35,915 nt of DNA from Clostridia bacterium (GCA_017421045.1 JAFQMC010000022.1:1-35915), one strand, 5' to 3'; positions 25,233 to 33,586 are shown, numbered from the stretch's first letter. A program made the numbers and translations. The notes: generated by a model not told the origin, from the letters alone.

Positions 25233-27068
25233 ATGTGCGGTATTGCAGGATGGATAAGCGATAATCAGAACTTATGTGACAGAAAGACGCTCCTTGACAA
25301 TATGTCAAAGACTCTGAAAAAAAGAGGTCCCGATGAAGACGGGATTTACATTGAAAAGAATGTTGCTATGATACACAGACGACTTGCGGTGGTGGATATT
25401 GAACACGGAAAACAGCCGATGATTTACAGAGAAGGAAACGAGATATACGTGCTTGTATATAACGGAGAACTCTATAACAGTGAAGAAATAAGGCAGGAGT
25501 TGAAACTTGACGGCTTTGAGTTTGAGGGACATTCCGACACAGAGGTATTGCTGAAAGCCTACGTGAGATGGAAAGAAGGCTGTGCACAAAAACTAAACGG
25601 AATCTTTGCCTTTGCCGTGTACGAGACAAAACGCAGGAGGCTCTTTCTCTGCAGAGACCGCATCGGAGTAAAACCCTTGTTCTTCACTAAGAAAAACGGA
25701 GAATTAGTCTTTGGGTCCCAGATAAAAACAGTGCTTGCAAGCCGAGTTGCAGAGCCGACGGTGACAGAGACGGGACTATATGAAATCTTCTTCCTCGGCC
25801 CTGCAAGAACACCCGGATGCGGGGTTTTCAGGGATATTGAAGAAATACTGCCGGGAGAGTTTGCAATCTATGAAAAGGGAAATCTGAGACGTCAGAAATA
25901 TTTTTTTATTGAAGCAAAGGAACATGAAGAGAACGAGCAGGAAACCATAGAACACACAAGGTTTCTCATTCAGGATTCAATAAGACGTCAGCTTGTTTCC
26001 GATGTGCCTCTGTGTTGCTTTCTGTCGGGAGGACTGGACTCAAGCATAATCACGCAGACTGCCTCGGACTATCACAAAGAAATGGGACTTGAGAGGATAA
26101 ACACCTACTCTGTGGAATACAGAGACAACGATAAGTATTTTCAGAAGAGCCTGTTTCAGCCCAATCAGGATATTGAGTATATATCCCTGATGATTGAAAA
26201 CGCTCAAACAAACCACCATCAGGTAATAATCGAAAACGAGTTGTTGCAGGAAGCATTGCCTCAGGCAACTCTTGCAAGAGACCTGCCCGGAATGGCGGAT
26301 GTGGATTCCTCGTTGCTGTTATTTTGCAGAGAAGTAAAAAATGATTTCACCGTTGCTCTGTCTGGAGAATGTGCAGACGAGCTTTTCGGCGGATACCCTT
26401 GGTATCATAATCAGGATATTTTATTTGAGGAATGCTTTCCCTGGTCAAGAAGCCAGAATGTGCGACGAAGCATACTCAAAGACGGCATCCTTGCAAAAGG
26501 CGAGGAATACGTGAAAGATAGGTATCTTGAGACCGTAGCTCTGGCACAAAAGCTCCCATCAGACAGCAGGCTAACTGCACGTATGAGAGAGATGTTCATG
26601 CTGAACTTCTACTGGTTTATGCAATGTCTCCTTGACAGAAAAGACCGCTGTTCCATGGACTGCGGACTTGAGGTGAGAGTTCCGTTCTGCGACTACAGAA
26701 TTGTTGAATATGCCTACAATATGCCATGGGAGCTGAAGGCACTTGGCGGACGAGAAAAAGGAATTGTGCGAAAAGCCTTCGAAGGGATACTGCCCCACGA
26801 TATCTGCTACCGCAAGAAAAGCCCTTATCCCAAGACTCATAATCCAATTTATTTTGAGCTTGTTGCTGAAAAAGTGAAAGGAATCCTGCAAAAGAAATCG
26901 GTACTCAATGAATTGCTCAGTGAAGCAGGAATTCATAAAATTATTGAAAACCCCGACAGCATTGATTCTCCTTGGTACGGTCAGCTGATGAGAGCTCCTC
27001 AAATACTTGCGTATATTATTCAGCTTGACTCTTGGTTTGAGGAATACAAAGTCCGTATTGATATCTGA
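25233..27068 (+). CDS. asnB: Glutamine-hydrolysing asparagine synthetase
   Basis: 611-aa AsnB, converts aspartate, glutamine and ATP to asparagine. The N-terminal glutaminase domain begins with the catalytic Cys2 exposed after removal of Met (MCGIAGW) and carries HRRLAVVD, VYNGELYN (75-82) and HSDTEVLL. The C-terminal synthetase domain has the PP-loop SGGLDSS (265-271), then GECADELFGGYPWY and the EVRVPFCDYRIVEYAYNMP block. ATG with GGAGG. The length fits the AsnB1/AsnO subgroup of Firmicutes. Paralogues of this type are used in asparagine synthesis or, in Bacillus AsnO, in sporulation; the location behind ylbJ makes the second use worth noting but unproven. Confidence 0.96.
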   Translation: MCGIAGWISDNQNLCDRKTLLDNMSKTLKKRGPDEDGIYIEKNVAMIHRRLAVVDIEHGKQPMIYREGNEIYVLVYNGELYNSEEIRQELKLDGFEFEGHSDTEVLLKAYVRWKEGCAQKLNGIFAFAVYETKRRRLFLCRDRIGVKPLFFTKKNGELVFGSQIKTVLASRVAEPTVTETGLYEIFFLGPARTPGCGVFRDIEEILPGEFAIYEKGNLRRQKYFFIEAKEHEENEQETIEHTRFLIQDSIRRQLVSDVPLCCFLSGGLDSSIITQTASDYHKEMGLERINTYSVEYRDNDKYFQKSLFQPNQDIEYISLMIENAQTNHHQVIIENELLQEALPQATLARDLPGMADVDSSLLLFCREVKNDFTVALSGECADELFGGYPWYHNQDILFEECFPWSRSQNVRRSILKDGILAKGEEYVKDRYLETVALAQKLPSDSRLTARMREMFMLNFYWFMQCLLDRKDRCSMDCGLEVRVPFCDYRIVEYAYNMPWELKALGGREKGIVRKAFEGILPHDICYRKKSPYPKTHNPIYFELVAEKVKGILQKKSVLNELLSEAGIHKIIENPDSIDSPWYGQLMRAPQILAYIIQLDSWFEEYKVRIDI

Positions 27069-27079
27069 AAACATCTGTG

Positions 27080-27108
27080 TTGAAAAAAAGAAGAAGGAGT
27101 GGTACAAT
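27080..27108 (+). promoter_or_regulatory. Sigma-A promoter of the PAP2 gene
   Basis: TTGAAA (27080-27085), 17-base spacer, TACAAT (27103-27108), 20 bases before the ATG. Confidence 0.75.
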
Positions 27109-27128
27109 AGCCATACAGAGGTGAGAAT

Positions 27129-27626
27129 ATGACCAAGCATCGTTATATGGCTATGAAGCACTGGTTTCTGACACATCGAAGCGCATATAATATTCTGAAA
27201 ATTCTATATACTGCATTGCCGACGGCATTGGTCGTGTTCTATCCTGTTATGGTAGTATTTCAGGGACTTGTAGCAATTGACGGAGATTTTGTAAAAATGC
27301 TTTGTGTGCCTGCAGGCGTACTCGTTGCGGTGACTCTGCTGAGAAAGCTTCTGAATCGCCCGAGACCCTACGAGAAATACGCAACTCCTCCTCTGATAAA
27401 AAGAGACGGCAGGGGCTGTTCAATGCCAAGCCGTCACACCGCTTCTGCCTTTATCATTGCTATGTGCGGATTTCTGCTGTCGGGTGTACTTGGAATTACA
27501 CTGCTGTGCATTGCATTTATCATCGGACTCACAAGAATCCTTGCAGGAGTTCACTATATAAGCGATGTGGTTGCAGGAGCTGCTGTATCACTTCTCGTCG
27601 GATATATATTTTTTATGGTTATTTAA
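27129..27626 (+). CDS. PAP2-family membrane phosphatase
   Basis: 165-aa integral membrane phosphatase of the PAP2 superfamily, acting on lipid phosphates such as undecaprenyl pyrophosphate or phosphatidic acid. The three phosphatase motifs are intact: KLLNRPRP (73-80), PSRH (100-103, with Arg for the usual Gly) and R-x5-H-x3-D (R136, H142, D146). About five membrane helices. The short size and the ATG with GAGGTG are normal. It is transcribed from its own promoter and ends at a terminator shared with tcdA. Confidence 0.92.
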   Translation: MTKHRYMAMKHWFLTHRSAYNILKILYTALPTALVVFYPVMVVFQGLVAIDGDFVKMLCVPAGVLVAVTLLRKLLNRPRPYEKYATPPLIKRDGRGCSMPSRHTASAFIIAMCGFLLSGVLGITLLCIAFIIGLTRILAGVHYISDVVAGAAVSLLVGYIFFMVI

Positions 27627-27636
27627 AACACAGAAA

Positions 27637-27670
27637 AGCACCGTGCATTTTGGTTTATTTGCACGGTGCT
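27637..27670. terminator. Bidirectional hairpin between PAP2 and tcdA genes
   Basis: AGCACCGTGCA (27637-27647) and TGCACGGTGCT (27660-27670) form a perfect 11-bp stem with a 12-base loop. The T tract is better on the minus strand (TTTTC), serving tcdA. Confidence 0.8.
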
Positions 27671-27688
27671 AAATTTATATTTAGATTT

Positions 27689-28390
27689 TTATTCTTTTAT
27701 CAGGTCTTTTATGACTTCGGATGCAATCACCAATCCTGCTACCGAAGGCACAAAGGCAACGCTTGCCACTGTGGGCTTGCCGGAAGAATCAAGGGGGCAA
27801 GCGGGCGTTGTGGGAGTTTCTTTGGAATAGACCGCCTTCACGTGGAGAATTCCCTTATCCCGCAACAAACGCCTCATTGCACGTGCAAGAGGGCATACGG
27901 ATGTTTTAGAAATATCGGCAACCTCTACCATGGTGGGATCAAGCTTATTGCCGAAGCCCATACTTGTAATAATGGGAATCGACAGCGCCCTTGCGCGGGT
28001 TATAAGCTCGATCTTTGCAGGTACTGTGTCTATCGCGTCCACGATGTAGTCGTAACAGGAAAGATCGATACTGTCGGCGTTTTCGGGTGTATAGAAGATA
28101 TTAAAGGTCTGCACTGAAGCATCGGGGTTTATCTCTCTTATACGTTCACGCATCACATCTGTTTTTGCCCTGCCCACTGTGGACTCAAGGGCAATTATCT
28201 GTCTGTTGATGTTGCTTTCGGCCACTGTATCGGGATCTACCAAATCAATGTTTCCTACTCCTGACCGCGCCAGAGCCTCGACAACGTATCCGCCTACCCC
28301 GCCGACACCGAAGACGATAACTCGGGATGACTTCAGCTTTTTCATTGCGCTTTCGCCAAGCAAAGCCTCGGTACGTAAAAACTTACTCAT
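27689..28390 (-). CDS. tcdA: tRNA threonylcarbamoyladenosine dehydratase (TcdA)
   Basis: E1-like enzyme of the ThiF/HesA family, 233 aa from the ATG with AAGGTGA. It cyclises t6A37 to ct6A37 in tRNAs that read ANN codons, using ATP. Nucleotide-binding GVGGVGG (about 29-35), ARSGVGNIDLVDPDTVAESNINRQ with the catalytic-arginine region, YIVDAIDTVPAKIELI, and a C-terminal part with CPLARAMRRLLRDKGI. The gene overlaps the end of the PfkB gene by 8 bases, so translation is coupled although the functions seem unrelated. MoeB-type proteins look similar, but the overall pattern is TcdA. Confidence 0.93.
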   Translation of the reverse strand: MSKFLRTEALLGESAMKKLKSSRVIVFGVGGVGGYVVEALARSGVGNIDLVDPDTVAESNINRQIIALESTVGRAKTDVMRERIREINPDASVQTFNIFYTPENADSIDLSCYDYIVDAIDTVPAKIELITRARALSIPIITSMGFGNKLDPTMVEVADISKTSVCPLARAMRRLLRDKGILHVKAVYSKETPTTPACPLDSSGKPTVASVAFVPSVAGLVIASEVIKDLIKE

Positions 28391-29300
28391 ATATTTCACC
28401 TTGATTGTTCATAAGATTCAAAAGCTCTTCTTCGCTGAGAAAACCTTTTGCCGCTCCGTTCTCGCCGATTTTGTAGGATGCAAAGTAAACCGCTCTTTGA
28501 AGAGAAAGGTGTGGGTCGCGAGTCTTTGCATAGAAATGTATAAAGGCTGAGTACAGGCTGTCTCCTGCACCTACGGTATTGATGACAGGTCTGGTATATA
28601 CGGATGGGATCAGCTCCGGCTCTCCACCTTCGGGGATATAAAGAAGAGCGCCCTTATCCCCCATTCCCACAACAATAATTTTAATATTATAAACAGAAGC
28701 AAGCTCCCTGACGAAAGCCTCTTCCCTGGCGATTATGTTCTCGTTGCTTAAAAAGACAATATCGGCAACCTTGAGAAAACGGCTGTTGTACTCATCGTGA
28801 ATATCGCACAGACAATGAACGTCTGTTGCAATGGGGATATTCATTTCTTTGGCTACCGAAAGAAGATGGGCACTGTAGTTAATGTTGCACATGCAGGCGA
28901 TGTCGCAGTCTGATATTGCTTTGCGGAAAACGTCGGTGTCATACTCAACGTCCTGATTATCTGCAAGGTCGCAGATAACATATCTTCTGCCATTGTTATC
29001 AAAAAGAACTATTGACTGGGCTGTGCTTTTATTCTTTGAGAGAATATAGTCTATAGAAATGCCCTTTTTCACAAGCTCGGATTTGATTACCTCAGCGGCA
29101 GAGTCACTGCCACTCATAGAGCACAGAGACACCTCATCACCAAGGGAAGTAAGTGCCAAGGATACGTTGAGCCCTACCCCTGCAGGATAGGAATTTACAC
29201 CGAAAAATTTATAGTCTATCGGTCTGTACTCAATAGGAAAAGCATCGATGGGTGCTGTAGTTTCCATATTGACAAGTCCGCAAACAAGAATTTTACTCAT
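28383..29300 (-). CDS. PfkB-family carbohydrate kinase
   Basis: 305-aa sugar kinase of the ribokinase/PfkB fold from the ATG with TGGTGG, six codons inside the longest frame. N-terminal substrate region with NSYPAGVGLNVSLALTSLG near 40-58 (first PfkB signature) and C-terminal NTVGAGDSLYSAFIHF (second signature) with the catalytic aspartate in GAGD. Substrate unknown; candidates are ribose, fructose, ketodeoxy sugars or nucleosides. It diverges from a fructose-PTS-like membrane protein, which could bring in the sugar it phosphorylates, but no regulator or hydrolase is nearby to confirm this. It overlaps tcdA downstream. Confidence 0.9.
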   Translation of the reverse strand: MSKILVCGLVNMETTAPIDAFPIEYRPIDYKFFGVNSYPAGVGLNVSLALTSLGDEVSLCSMSGSDSAAEVIKSELVKKGISIDYILSKNKSTAQSIVLFDNNGRRYVICDLADNQDVEYDTDVFRKAISDCDIACMCNINYSAHLLSVAKEMNIPIATDVHCLCDIHDEYNSRFLKVADIVFLSNENIIAREEAFVRELASVYNIKIIVVGMGDKGALLYIPEGGEPELIPSVYTRPVINTVGAGDSLYSAFIHFYAKTRDPHLSLQRAVYFASYKIGENGAAKGFLSEEELLNLMNNQGEIYE

Positions 29301-29330
29301 AAAACCACCAACTAACATTTTCTTATTCTG

Positions 29331-29359
29331 ATTTTAATACAAAATTATCCTACCGTCAA
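29331..29359 (-). promoter_or_regulatory. Sigma-A promoter of the PfkB gene
   Basis: Minus strand TTGACG (29354-29359), 17-base spacer, TAAAAT (29331-29336). Confidence 0.8.
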
Positions 29360-29431
29360 CTTTTAAAGCACTATGATATTGCTTTGCTCTCAGGGGAATA
29401 ATATGCAGAGTGACTCAAAGGAGCTAAAATC

Positions 29432-30556
29432 ATGGGAGCGAAAAAAGCAATTAAAAGATGCGGTGGGACATCCCATCTTCAATCAGGTGCAGATATGGCA
29501 CTTCCCCTAATACTTATCAGCAGTGTGATTCTATCCCTTTCATATATAGCAGACCTGCTGAACGCAGGTGCTACCGAAGCAGGGATCGGTGAAACATCTT
29601 CTATATCTCAATTTCTTTACGGAATCGGTTCGATAATATCGGATACTGTATATCCACTCATCGCCGCTGGTGTAGCTGTCAGCATATGTGGCAGACGCGG
29701 ATTCTGGGCAGGTATTACAGGGGGAATACTTACAGGCTCGGGTGTGACGCTGTCTTATCCTTTGGGAGATTTTTCGGCTATGTCGGGTTTATGGGGCAGT
29801 GTTGCGATAGGCTTTGCGGCAGGAAGAATCTGTGAACTAACAGATGGGTTGTTATTATCGAAGGAACGCAAGTCGGGAATATTAACCGCACTTAGTTTTA
29901 CTCTCAGTTTTTTGCTTACGGCAGGTGTTGCTATTGTATTAGACAATCTGTGCTACATTATCAACATATGGTCATCATCCGGGTTAGCTGTAATAAGCAG
30001 AGTTAGTTTTACGTTTGTCGCTTTACTTCTTGGGATTATGATGAACGCAGATGTTTCAGGGCCTATGTATCTGGCAGGATACATTTTCGGCACAGCCTCA
30101 ATCTCTACCGGTGACCCTGAAATTATGGCATCGGTTATGGCGACGGCTGTAATTCCTCCCATAAGCATTGGTTTATGTGCGTTAGTTTTCAGAAGCAGGT
30201 TTACAGAAAAAGAAAGATACTGCGCATATATAGGTTTGTTGTGTGGTATTTGCGGTATAACTCAGAGCGCTGTATATCACTACCTGAAAAGACCACTCAG
30301 AACAGCCCTGCCTTGCATCGTCGGAGGAGTTGTTGCGTCTATGCTTTCTATGATGTTTCAGTGCAGTGTAAGTTTGCCTGCAGGAGGACTTCTCATAATT
30401 GGTGCAGTAAGCAACCCGTTGTACTTTTTGCTATCTGTTCTTTGCGGAGTATTTACGGCAACTACTATTATGGGACTGTTGCTGAGACCGGCAGAAAGTC
30501 ACAAAGAAAGTAAAACCGAAGATACACAGATGCAAACTCAGAGTACTACTGCGTAA
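29432..30556 (+). CDS. Orphan fructose-type PTS EIIC-like membrane protein
   Basis: 374-aa polytopic protein (about nine to ten helices) that follows the EIIC domain of fructose-family PTS permeases: YPLIAAGVAVSICGRRGFWAGITGG, MNADVSGPMYLAGYIFG (in known members GPVNKAAYAFG) and IPPISIGLCALVF, then GICGITQSAVYHY. The last motif is the equivalent of GITEGAIPF, which holds the sugar-contacting glutamate; here it is Gln, and the rest of the motif is altered too. No EIIA or EIIB domain is present or adjacent, so phosphorylation by the PTS cannot be assumed. It may work as a facilitator or sensor. ATG with AAAGGAG. Diverges from a PfkB kinase. Confidence 0.82.
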   Translation: MGAKKAIKRCGGTSHLQSGADMALPLILISSVILSLSYIADLLNAGATEAGIGETSSISQFLYGIGSIISDTVYPLIAAGVAVSICGRRGFWAGITGGILTGSGVTLSYPLGDFSAMSGLWGSVAIGFAAGRICELTDGLLLSKERKSGILTALSFTLSFLLTAGVAIVLDNLCYIINIWSSSGLAVISRVSFTFVALLLGIMMNADVSGPMYLAGYIFGTASISTGDPEIMASVMATAVIPPISIGLCALVFRSRFTEKERYCAYIGLLCGICGITQSAVYHYLKRPLRTALPCIVGGVVASMLSMMFQCSVSLPAGGLLIIGAVSNPLYFLLSVLCGVFTATTIMGLLLRPAESHKESKTEDTQMQTQSTTA

Positions 30557-30561
30557 ATCAG

Positions 30562-30593
30562 AAAACAGCCGTTTCCACACAGAGAAACGGCTG
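30562..30593. terminator. Bidirectional terminator between EIIC-like gene and mnmA
   Basis: CAGCCGTTTC (30566-30575) and GAAACGGCTG (30584-30593) form a 10-bp stem. The minus strand continues TTTTC, so it is the mnmA terminator and probably also ends the plus-strand gene. Confidence 0.85.
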
Positions 30594-30603
30594 CTGCTTA
30601 TTC

Positions 30604-31641
30604 TTAGATAATTTTCCCTCCTGCTACTACGGTATCATCCTGATAGAGCACCAAAGACTGACCGGAAGTAACAGCTCGCTGGGGAGCGTCGAAGCGGACA
30701 CAGAGTCTGTTTTCTTCATCAACATAAGCGACACCTGACTGCTCACGTTGATTGTAACGAACTCTGGCTGTAACAGTTATGGGATTTGTTATTTCTTTGA
30801 CAGAAATATAGTTCACTTCATCAGCAACAACAAGATTACTCATCAGGTCTTCGCTGAAGCCAAGAGTAACAGTGTTTTTCTGCATATCCTTGGAAATTAC
30901 ATACATAGGCTGAGCAAGCGCAAGTCCGAGACCTTTCCGCTGACCGCGGGTATAGCAGACAGCACCCTTATGCTTACCGAGAACCTTTCCGTCCTTGTCT
31001 ACAAAATCTCCTTCTTCCGTCACTACACCGCAATGCTCAGTGAGATAGTCATAGTAGTTGCCTGAAATGAAGCATATATCCTGACTATCTTTTTTATGAG
31101 CTGTTAAAAGTCCCCGAGTCAAGGCTATATCGCGGACAGCGTCCTTGCTGAGTTCACCTATCGGCAGGAGAAGCCGGGAGAGCATCTCCTGTGTAAGATT
31201 ATACAGAACATAACTCTGGTCCTTGGATGTATCAACACCCTTTTTCAGCAGGTATCTGCCTGATATACTATCAAAACCTACACGGGCATAGTGACCTGTA
31301 GCAACGTAGTCAAAACCCTCTTTGTCAGCATAGTCAAAGACAAAAGGAAGTTTGACATAGCGGTTGCAATCCACGCAGGGGTTTGGAGTGAGTCCCTCTG
31401 AATATGCCTTGGCAAAGCGGTCTATTACCTGAAGCTTAAACTCGCTACGATAGTCGGGATTGACAAAGGAGATTCCAAGCTGCTCACAGAGTTTTTTTGC
31501 ATCCTCGGTATCTGTTGATTCTGTTTTGTCAAAAAGTCTGAGCATTATGCCTGTGACATCGTAACCCTTCTCTAACAAGAGATGAGCCGCAACGGCACTG
31601 TCTACACCACCGCTCAGAGCAACGAGAACTTTTTTTCTCAT
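30604..31641 (-). CDS. mnmA: tRNA-specific 2-thiouridylase MnmA
   Basis: 345-aa enzyme that places sulfur at position 2 of wobble uridine 34 in tRNA-Lys, -Glu and -Gln. N-terminal PP-loop ALSGGVDSA (8-16), active-site cysteines C89 in NPCVDCN and C190 in DICFISG, the block SKDQSYVLYNLTQ (139-151), and the C-terminal domain with YTRGQRKGLGL and VRYNQR. The ATG lies 10 bases after an AGGAG site; the two flank a small hairpin, AGGAG-ATTA-CTCCT, that could hide the ribosome site. Its promoter diverges from pnuC. Length is normal. Confidence 0.96.
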   Translation of the reverse strand: MRKKVLVALSGGVDSAVAAHLLLEKGYDVTGIMLRLFDKTESTDTEDAKKLCEQLGISFVNPDYRSEFKLQVIDRFAKAYSEGLTPNPCVDCNRYVKLPFVFDYADKEGFDYVATGHYARVGFDSISGRYLLKKGVDTSKDQSYVLYNLTQEMLSRLLLPIGELSKDAVRDIALTRGLLTAHKKDSQDICFISGNYYDYLTEHCGVVTEEGDFVDKDGKVLGKHKGAVCYTRGQRKGLGLALAQPMYVISKDMQKNTVTLGFSEDLMSNLVVADEVNYISVKEITNPITVTARVRYNQREQSGVAYVDEENRLCVRFDAPQRAVTSGQSLVLYQDDTVVAGGKII

Positions 31642-31677
31642 GAGGAGTAATCTCCTATACTAAATAATCTGTTAAAC

Positions 31678-31707
31678 ATATTATCACAGCAGAAAAAAAC
31701 TTGTCAA
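31678..31707 (-). promoter_or_regulatory. Sigma-A promoter of mnmA
   Basis: Minus strand TTGACA (31702-31707), 18-base spacer, TAATAT (31678-31683). Confidence 0.8.
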
Positions 31708-31742
31708 GGAAATAAAAGCACTAAACTCCTAAACATTTGGTC

Positions 31743-31771
31743 TTGACAACCTGGATTATACTGAATATAAT
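31743..31771 (+). promoter_or_regulatory. Strong sigma-A promoter of pnuC
   Basis: TTGACA (31743-31748), 17-base spacer, TATAAT (31766-31771): a full consensus match. It gives a leader of about 110 bases before the pnuC GTG. Confidence 0.92.
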
Positions 31772-31777
31772 AAGCAC

Positions 31778-31887
31778 GACAGAAAAATATCAACTGCCAC
31801 CGGGTAGTGTAATGCGTAGCATTCGTGACACATCGTTAGGTCTTAGAAGATGTGTTGACGAGTGTTTTTTTATTTAGGAGTGGTTTT
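31778..31887 (+). ncRNA. Structured leader of pnuC: candidate riboswitch with terminator
   Basis: Three hairpins can be drawn in the transcribed leader. A: ACTGCC (31793-31798) with GGTAGT (31803-31808), loop of 4, one G-U. B: AATGC (31811-31815) with GCATT (31819-31823), loop GTA. C: a terminator in which 31819-31834 pairs with 31849-31865 (16 bp, three G-U pairs, one bulged G at 31857), followed by seven T (31865-31871). Hairpins B and C share bases 31819-31823, so they exclude each other. The ribosome site AGGAG follows at 31876-31880. This is the layout of a transcription-attenuating riboswitch. The class was not recognised; the PnuC neighbour makes an NAD+/nicotinamide-riboside sensor the leading hypothesis. 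Confidence 0.65.
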
Positions 31888-32595
31888 GTGAATAAGATGA
31901 AAGCAACGTTTTTATCCCTTACAAAATTTGAAATAGGACTTTGGATTTTTTCTCTGGTTATTGTTAGCGGTTCGTTCCTGATATTTCACAGCAAAGATAT
32001 ACTGACACTGATAGCTTCGCTGATTGGTGTAACTGCACTTATTTTTGTCGCAAAAGGAAACGCCTTGGGTCAGATACTGACCATTGTCTTTGCGGTGTTT
32101 TATGGGATAATCTCCTTCGGATGCAGGTACTACGGAGAGATGATAACATACCTGGGAATGACGGCGCCGATGGCGCTTGTTGCATTTATAAACTGGCTGA
32201 GGCATCCGTACAAGGATAGTGCCGAGGTAGAAGTGAGCAGTATATCTAAGAAACAGCTTCTATTTATGATACTGTCGAGCATTGGCGTTACTGCACTGTT
32301 TTACTTTATTCTGAGAGAGCTTGGAAATGCCTCTCTCGTAATTAGCACTGTATCAATAACCACCAGCTATCTTGCATCTTATCTTACGGCGATCAGAAGT
32401 CCCTACTATGCCCTCGCCTATGCCGCAAACGACGTGATACTCATTATACTCTGGATAATCGCCTCGGTTCAGAATATTAACAACACTCCGATGATTGCTT
32501 GCTTTGTCATGTTCTTTGCAAACGATATGTACGGCTTTTTCAACTGGAGAAGAATGAAAAAACATCAAAACAGAGAAAGAAAAAGTGCAGAATGA
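31888..32595 (+). CDS. pnuC: PnuC-like nicotinamide riboside transporter
   Basis: 235-aa membrane protein of the PnuC family, which imports nicotinamide riboside (or thiamine in PnuT members) by facilitated diffusion and metabolic trapping. Six to seven helices. Conserved features: FVAKGNALGQILTIVFAVFY (about 52-71), aromatic pattern around ISFGCRYYGEMITYLGMT, and the C-terminal NDMYGFFNWRRM. The longest frame starts at 31852 inside the terminator T run. The true start is the GTG at 31888, 7 bases after AGGAG; an ATG three codons later is an alternative. It sits behind a consensus promoter and a terminator-bearing leader, and its own terminator overlaps the stop. Ligand identity cannot be told from sequence. 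Confidence 0.93.
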   Translation: MNKMKATFLSLTKFEIGLWIFSLVIVSGSFLIFHSKDILTLIASLIGVTALIFVAKGNALGQILTIVFAVFYGIISFGCRYYGEMITYLGMTAPMALVAFINWLRHPYKDSAEVEVSSISKKQLLFMILSSIGVTALFYFILRELGNASLVISTVSITTSYLASYLTAIRSPYYALAYAANDVILIILWIIASVQNINNTPMIACFVMFFANDMYGFFNWRRMKKHQNRERKSAE

Positions 32596-32613
32596 TCTGC
32601 ACTTTATTTTTTT
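32582..32613 (+). terminator. Terminator of pnuC
   Basis: AAAGTGCAG (32582-32590) and CTGCACTTT (32597-32605) form a 9-bp stem around the stop codon, followed by ATTTTTTT. It also lies at the end of the convergent lysR-type gene. Confidence 0.9.
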
Positions 32614-33476
32614 GCATCATGAAGTTTTTGAACCAAAAAGTTATAAAAATCTTCTGCATATTCAGAACGAGGAAAATTCTCATAAAGCTTAACAATTATA
32701 TCTCGACTGCAATCGGGAGATTTGAGTGGTACAAGACTGACACTCGAGCTTACGGGTTCACCCCATGAAAACTCGGGCCAGAATGCAACTCCCGTGCCGG
32801 TGCTGACTATATTCTGCACCGCGGTGGGCGAATCGGATTCAAAGAGAATCTTCGGATAGAAACCTGCATCGTGACAGAAACCATTGCAAATTGCGCCGAA
32901 CAGCCGAGCGCTTGAAAGCATCACGAACTCTTCGTCGCGAAGCTCCGCAAGGCTTATTTCCTGCTGTTCTGCGTAAAGCGAAGACGATGGAACAGCAACA
33001 TAGATTCTCTCTTTGCAAACAGATTTTTTCACAGAGGGATTCGGCACTGTACGGTTTTGTCCGTTTGTTGTTATAACTATATCGCAGTCGAACTTCTGCA
33101 CGCTCTGTTCAAAATCAAAGACTGTATCGGGATGATTCTGCCTGTACTCAACTATTGTATTTATAACAAACGCAGAAGCTGCAAGTATATTGAGTCTGAC
33201 AGTTTTGCAAACTCTTTTTTTCATTCTGTCAATTTCTGTAGAGATGCTGTCAATATCCGGTAGTATGGTATCAAGACGGGTTTTAAGATACTCGCCATAG
33301 GGTGTGAGGACAATGTTTCTGCCTTTTTTTGAAAACAGCTCTACCCCAAGCTCCTGCTCCAAAGACTTTATCGCCTGAGACAACGCAGGCTGAGCAATGT
33401 TCATATACTCCGCCGCTTTGGTCATATGCTGAAATTTTGCTATGGTATAAAAATATCTCAGTTTCTGAAGTTCCAC
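32604..33476 (-). CDS. LysR-family transcriptional regulator
   Basis: 290-aa LysR-type regulator. N-terminal winged helix-turn-helix (1-60): FQHMTKAAEYMNIAQPALSQAIKSLEQELGVELF; the effector-binding domain covers 90-290. It starts at GTG (33474-33476) after GGAG. It diverges from a small SemiSWEET-like membrane gene with ~110 bases between them that hold two AT-rich inverted repeats (33491-33518), the usual setting for self-regulation and control of the divergent gene. Effector unknown. Confidence 0.95.
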   Translation of the reverse strand: MELQKLRYFYTIAKFQHMTKAAEYMNIAQPALSQAIKSLEQELGVELFSKKGRNIVLTPYGEYLKTRLDTILPDIDSISTEIDRMKKRVCKTVRLNILAASAFVINTIVEYRQNHPDTVFDFEQSVQKFDCDIVITTNGQNRTVPNPSVKKSVCKERIYVAVPSSSLYAEQQEISLAELRDEEFVMLSSARLFGAICNGFCHDAGFYPKILFESDSPTAVQNIVSTGTGVAFWPEFSWGEPVSSSVSLVPLKSPDCSRDIIVKLYENFPRSEYAEDFYNFLVQKLHDAKK

Positions 33477-33490
33477 GCTACCACTCCATT

Positions 33491-33518
33491 AATAAGTATT
33501 TCTTATTGATTATATAAG
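33491..33518. promoter_or_regulatory. Candidate LysR operators
   Basis: Inverted repeats AATAAG-N5-CTTATT (33491-33507) and CTTAT-N7-ATAAG (33502-33518) overlap in the lysR-SemiSWEET intergenic region. Both contain the T-N11-A type spacing expected of LysR sites. Confidence 0.5.
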
Positions 33519-33586
33519 AATAATATATTTTACTTTTCGGTTTGTCAAGTGTAATATATACAAAAAACACATGGGAGGTAAATATT

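Noticed and set aside
27302-28117. 271-codon plus-strand open frame
   Set aside because: Overlaps the PAP2 gene in another frame and tcdA antisense; composition rich in Cys/His/Arg and without motifs.
31778-31887. TPP riboswitch controlling a PnuT-type thiamine transporter
   Set aside because: The conserved CUGAGA and ACCUGAUCUGG-type blocks of the TPP aptamer are not present.
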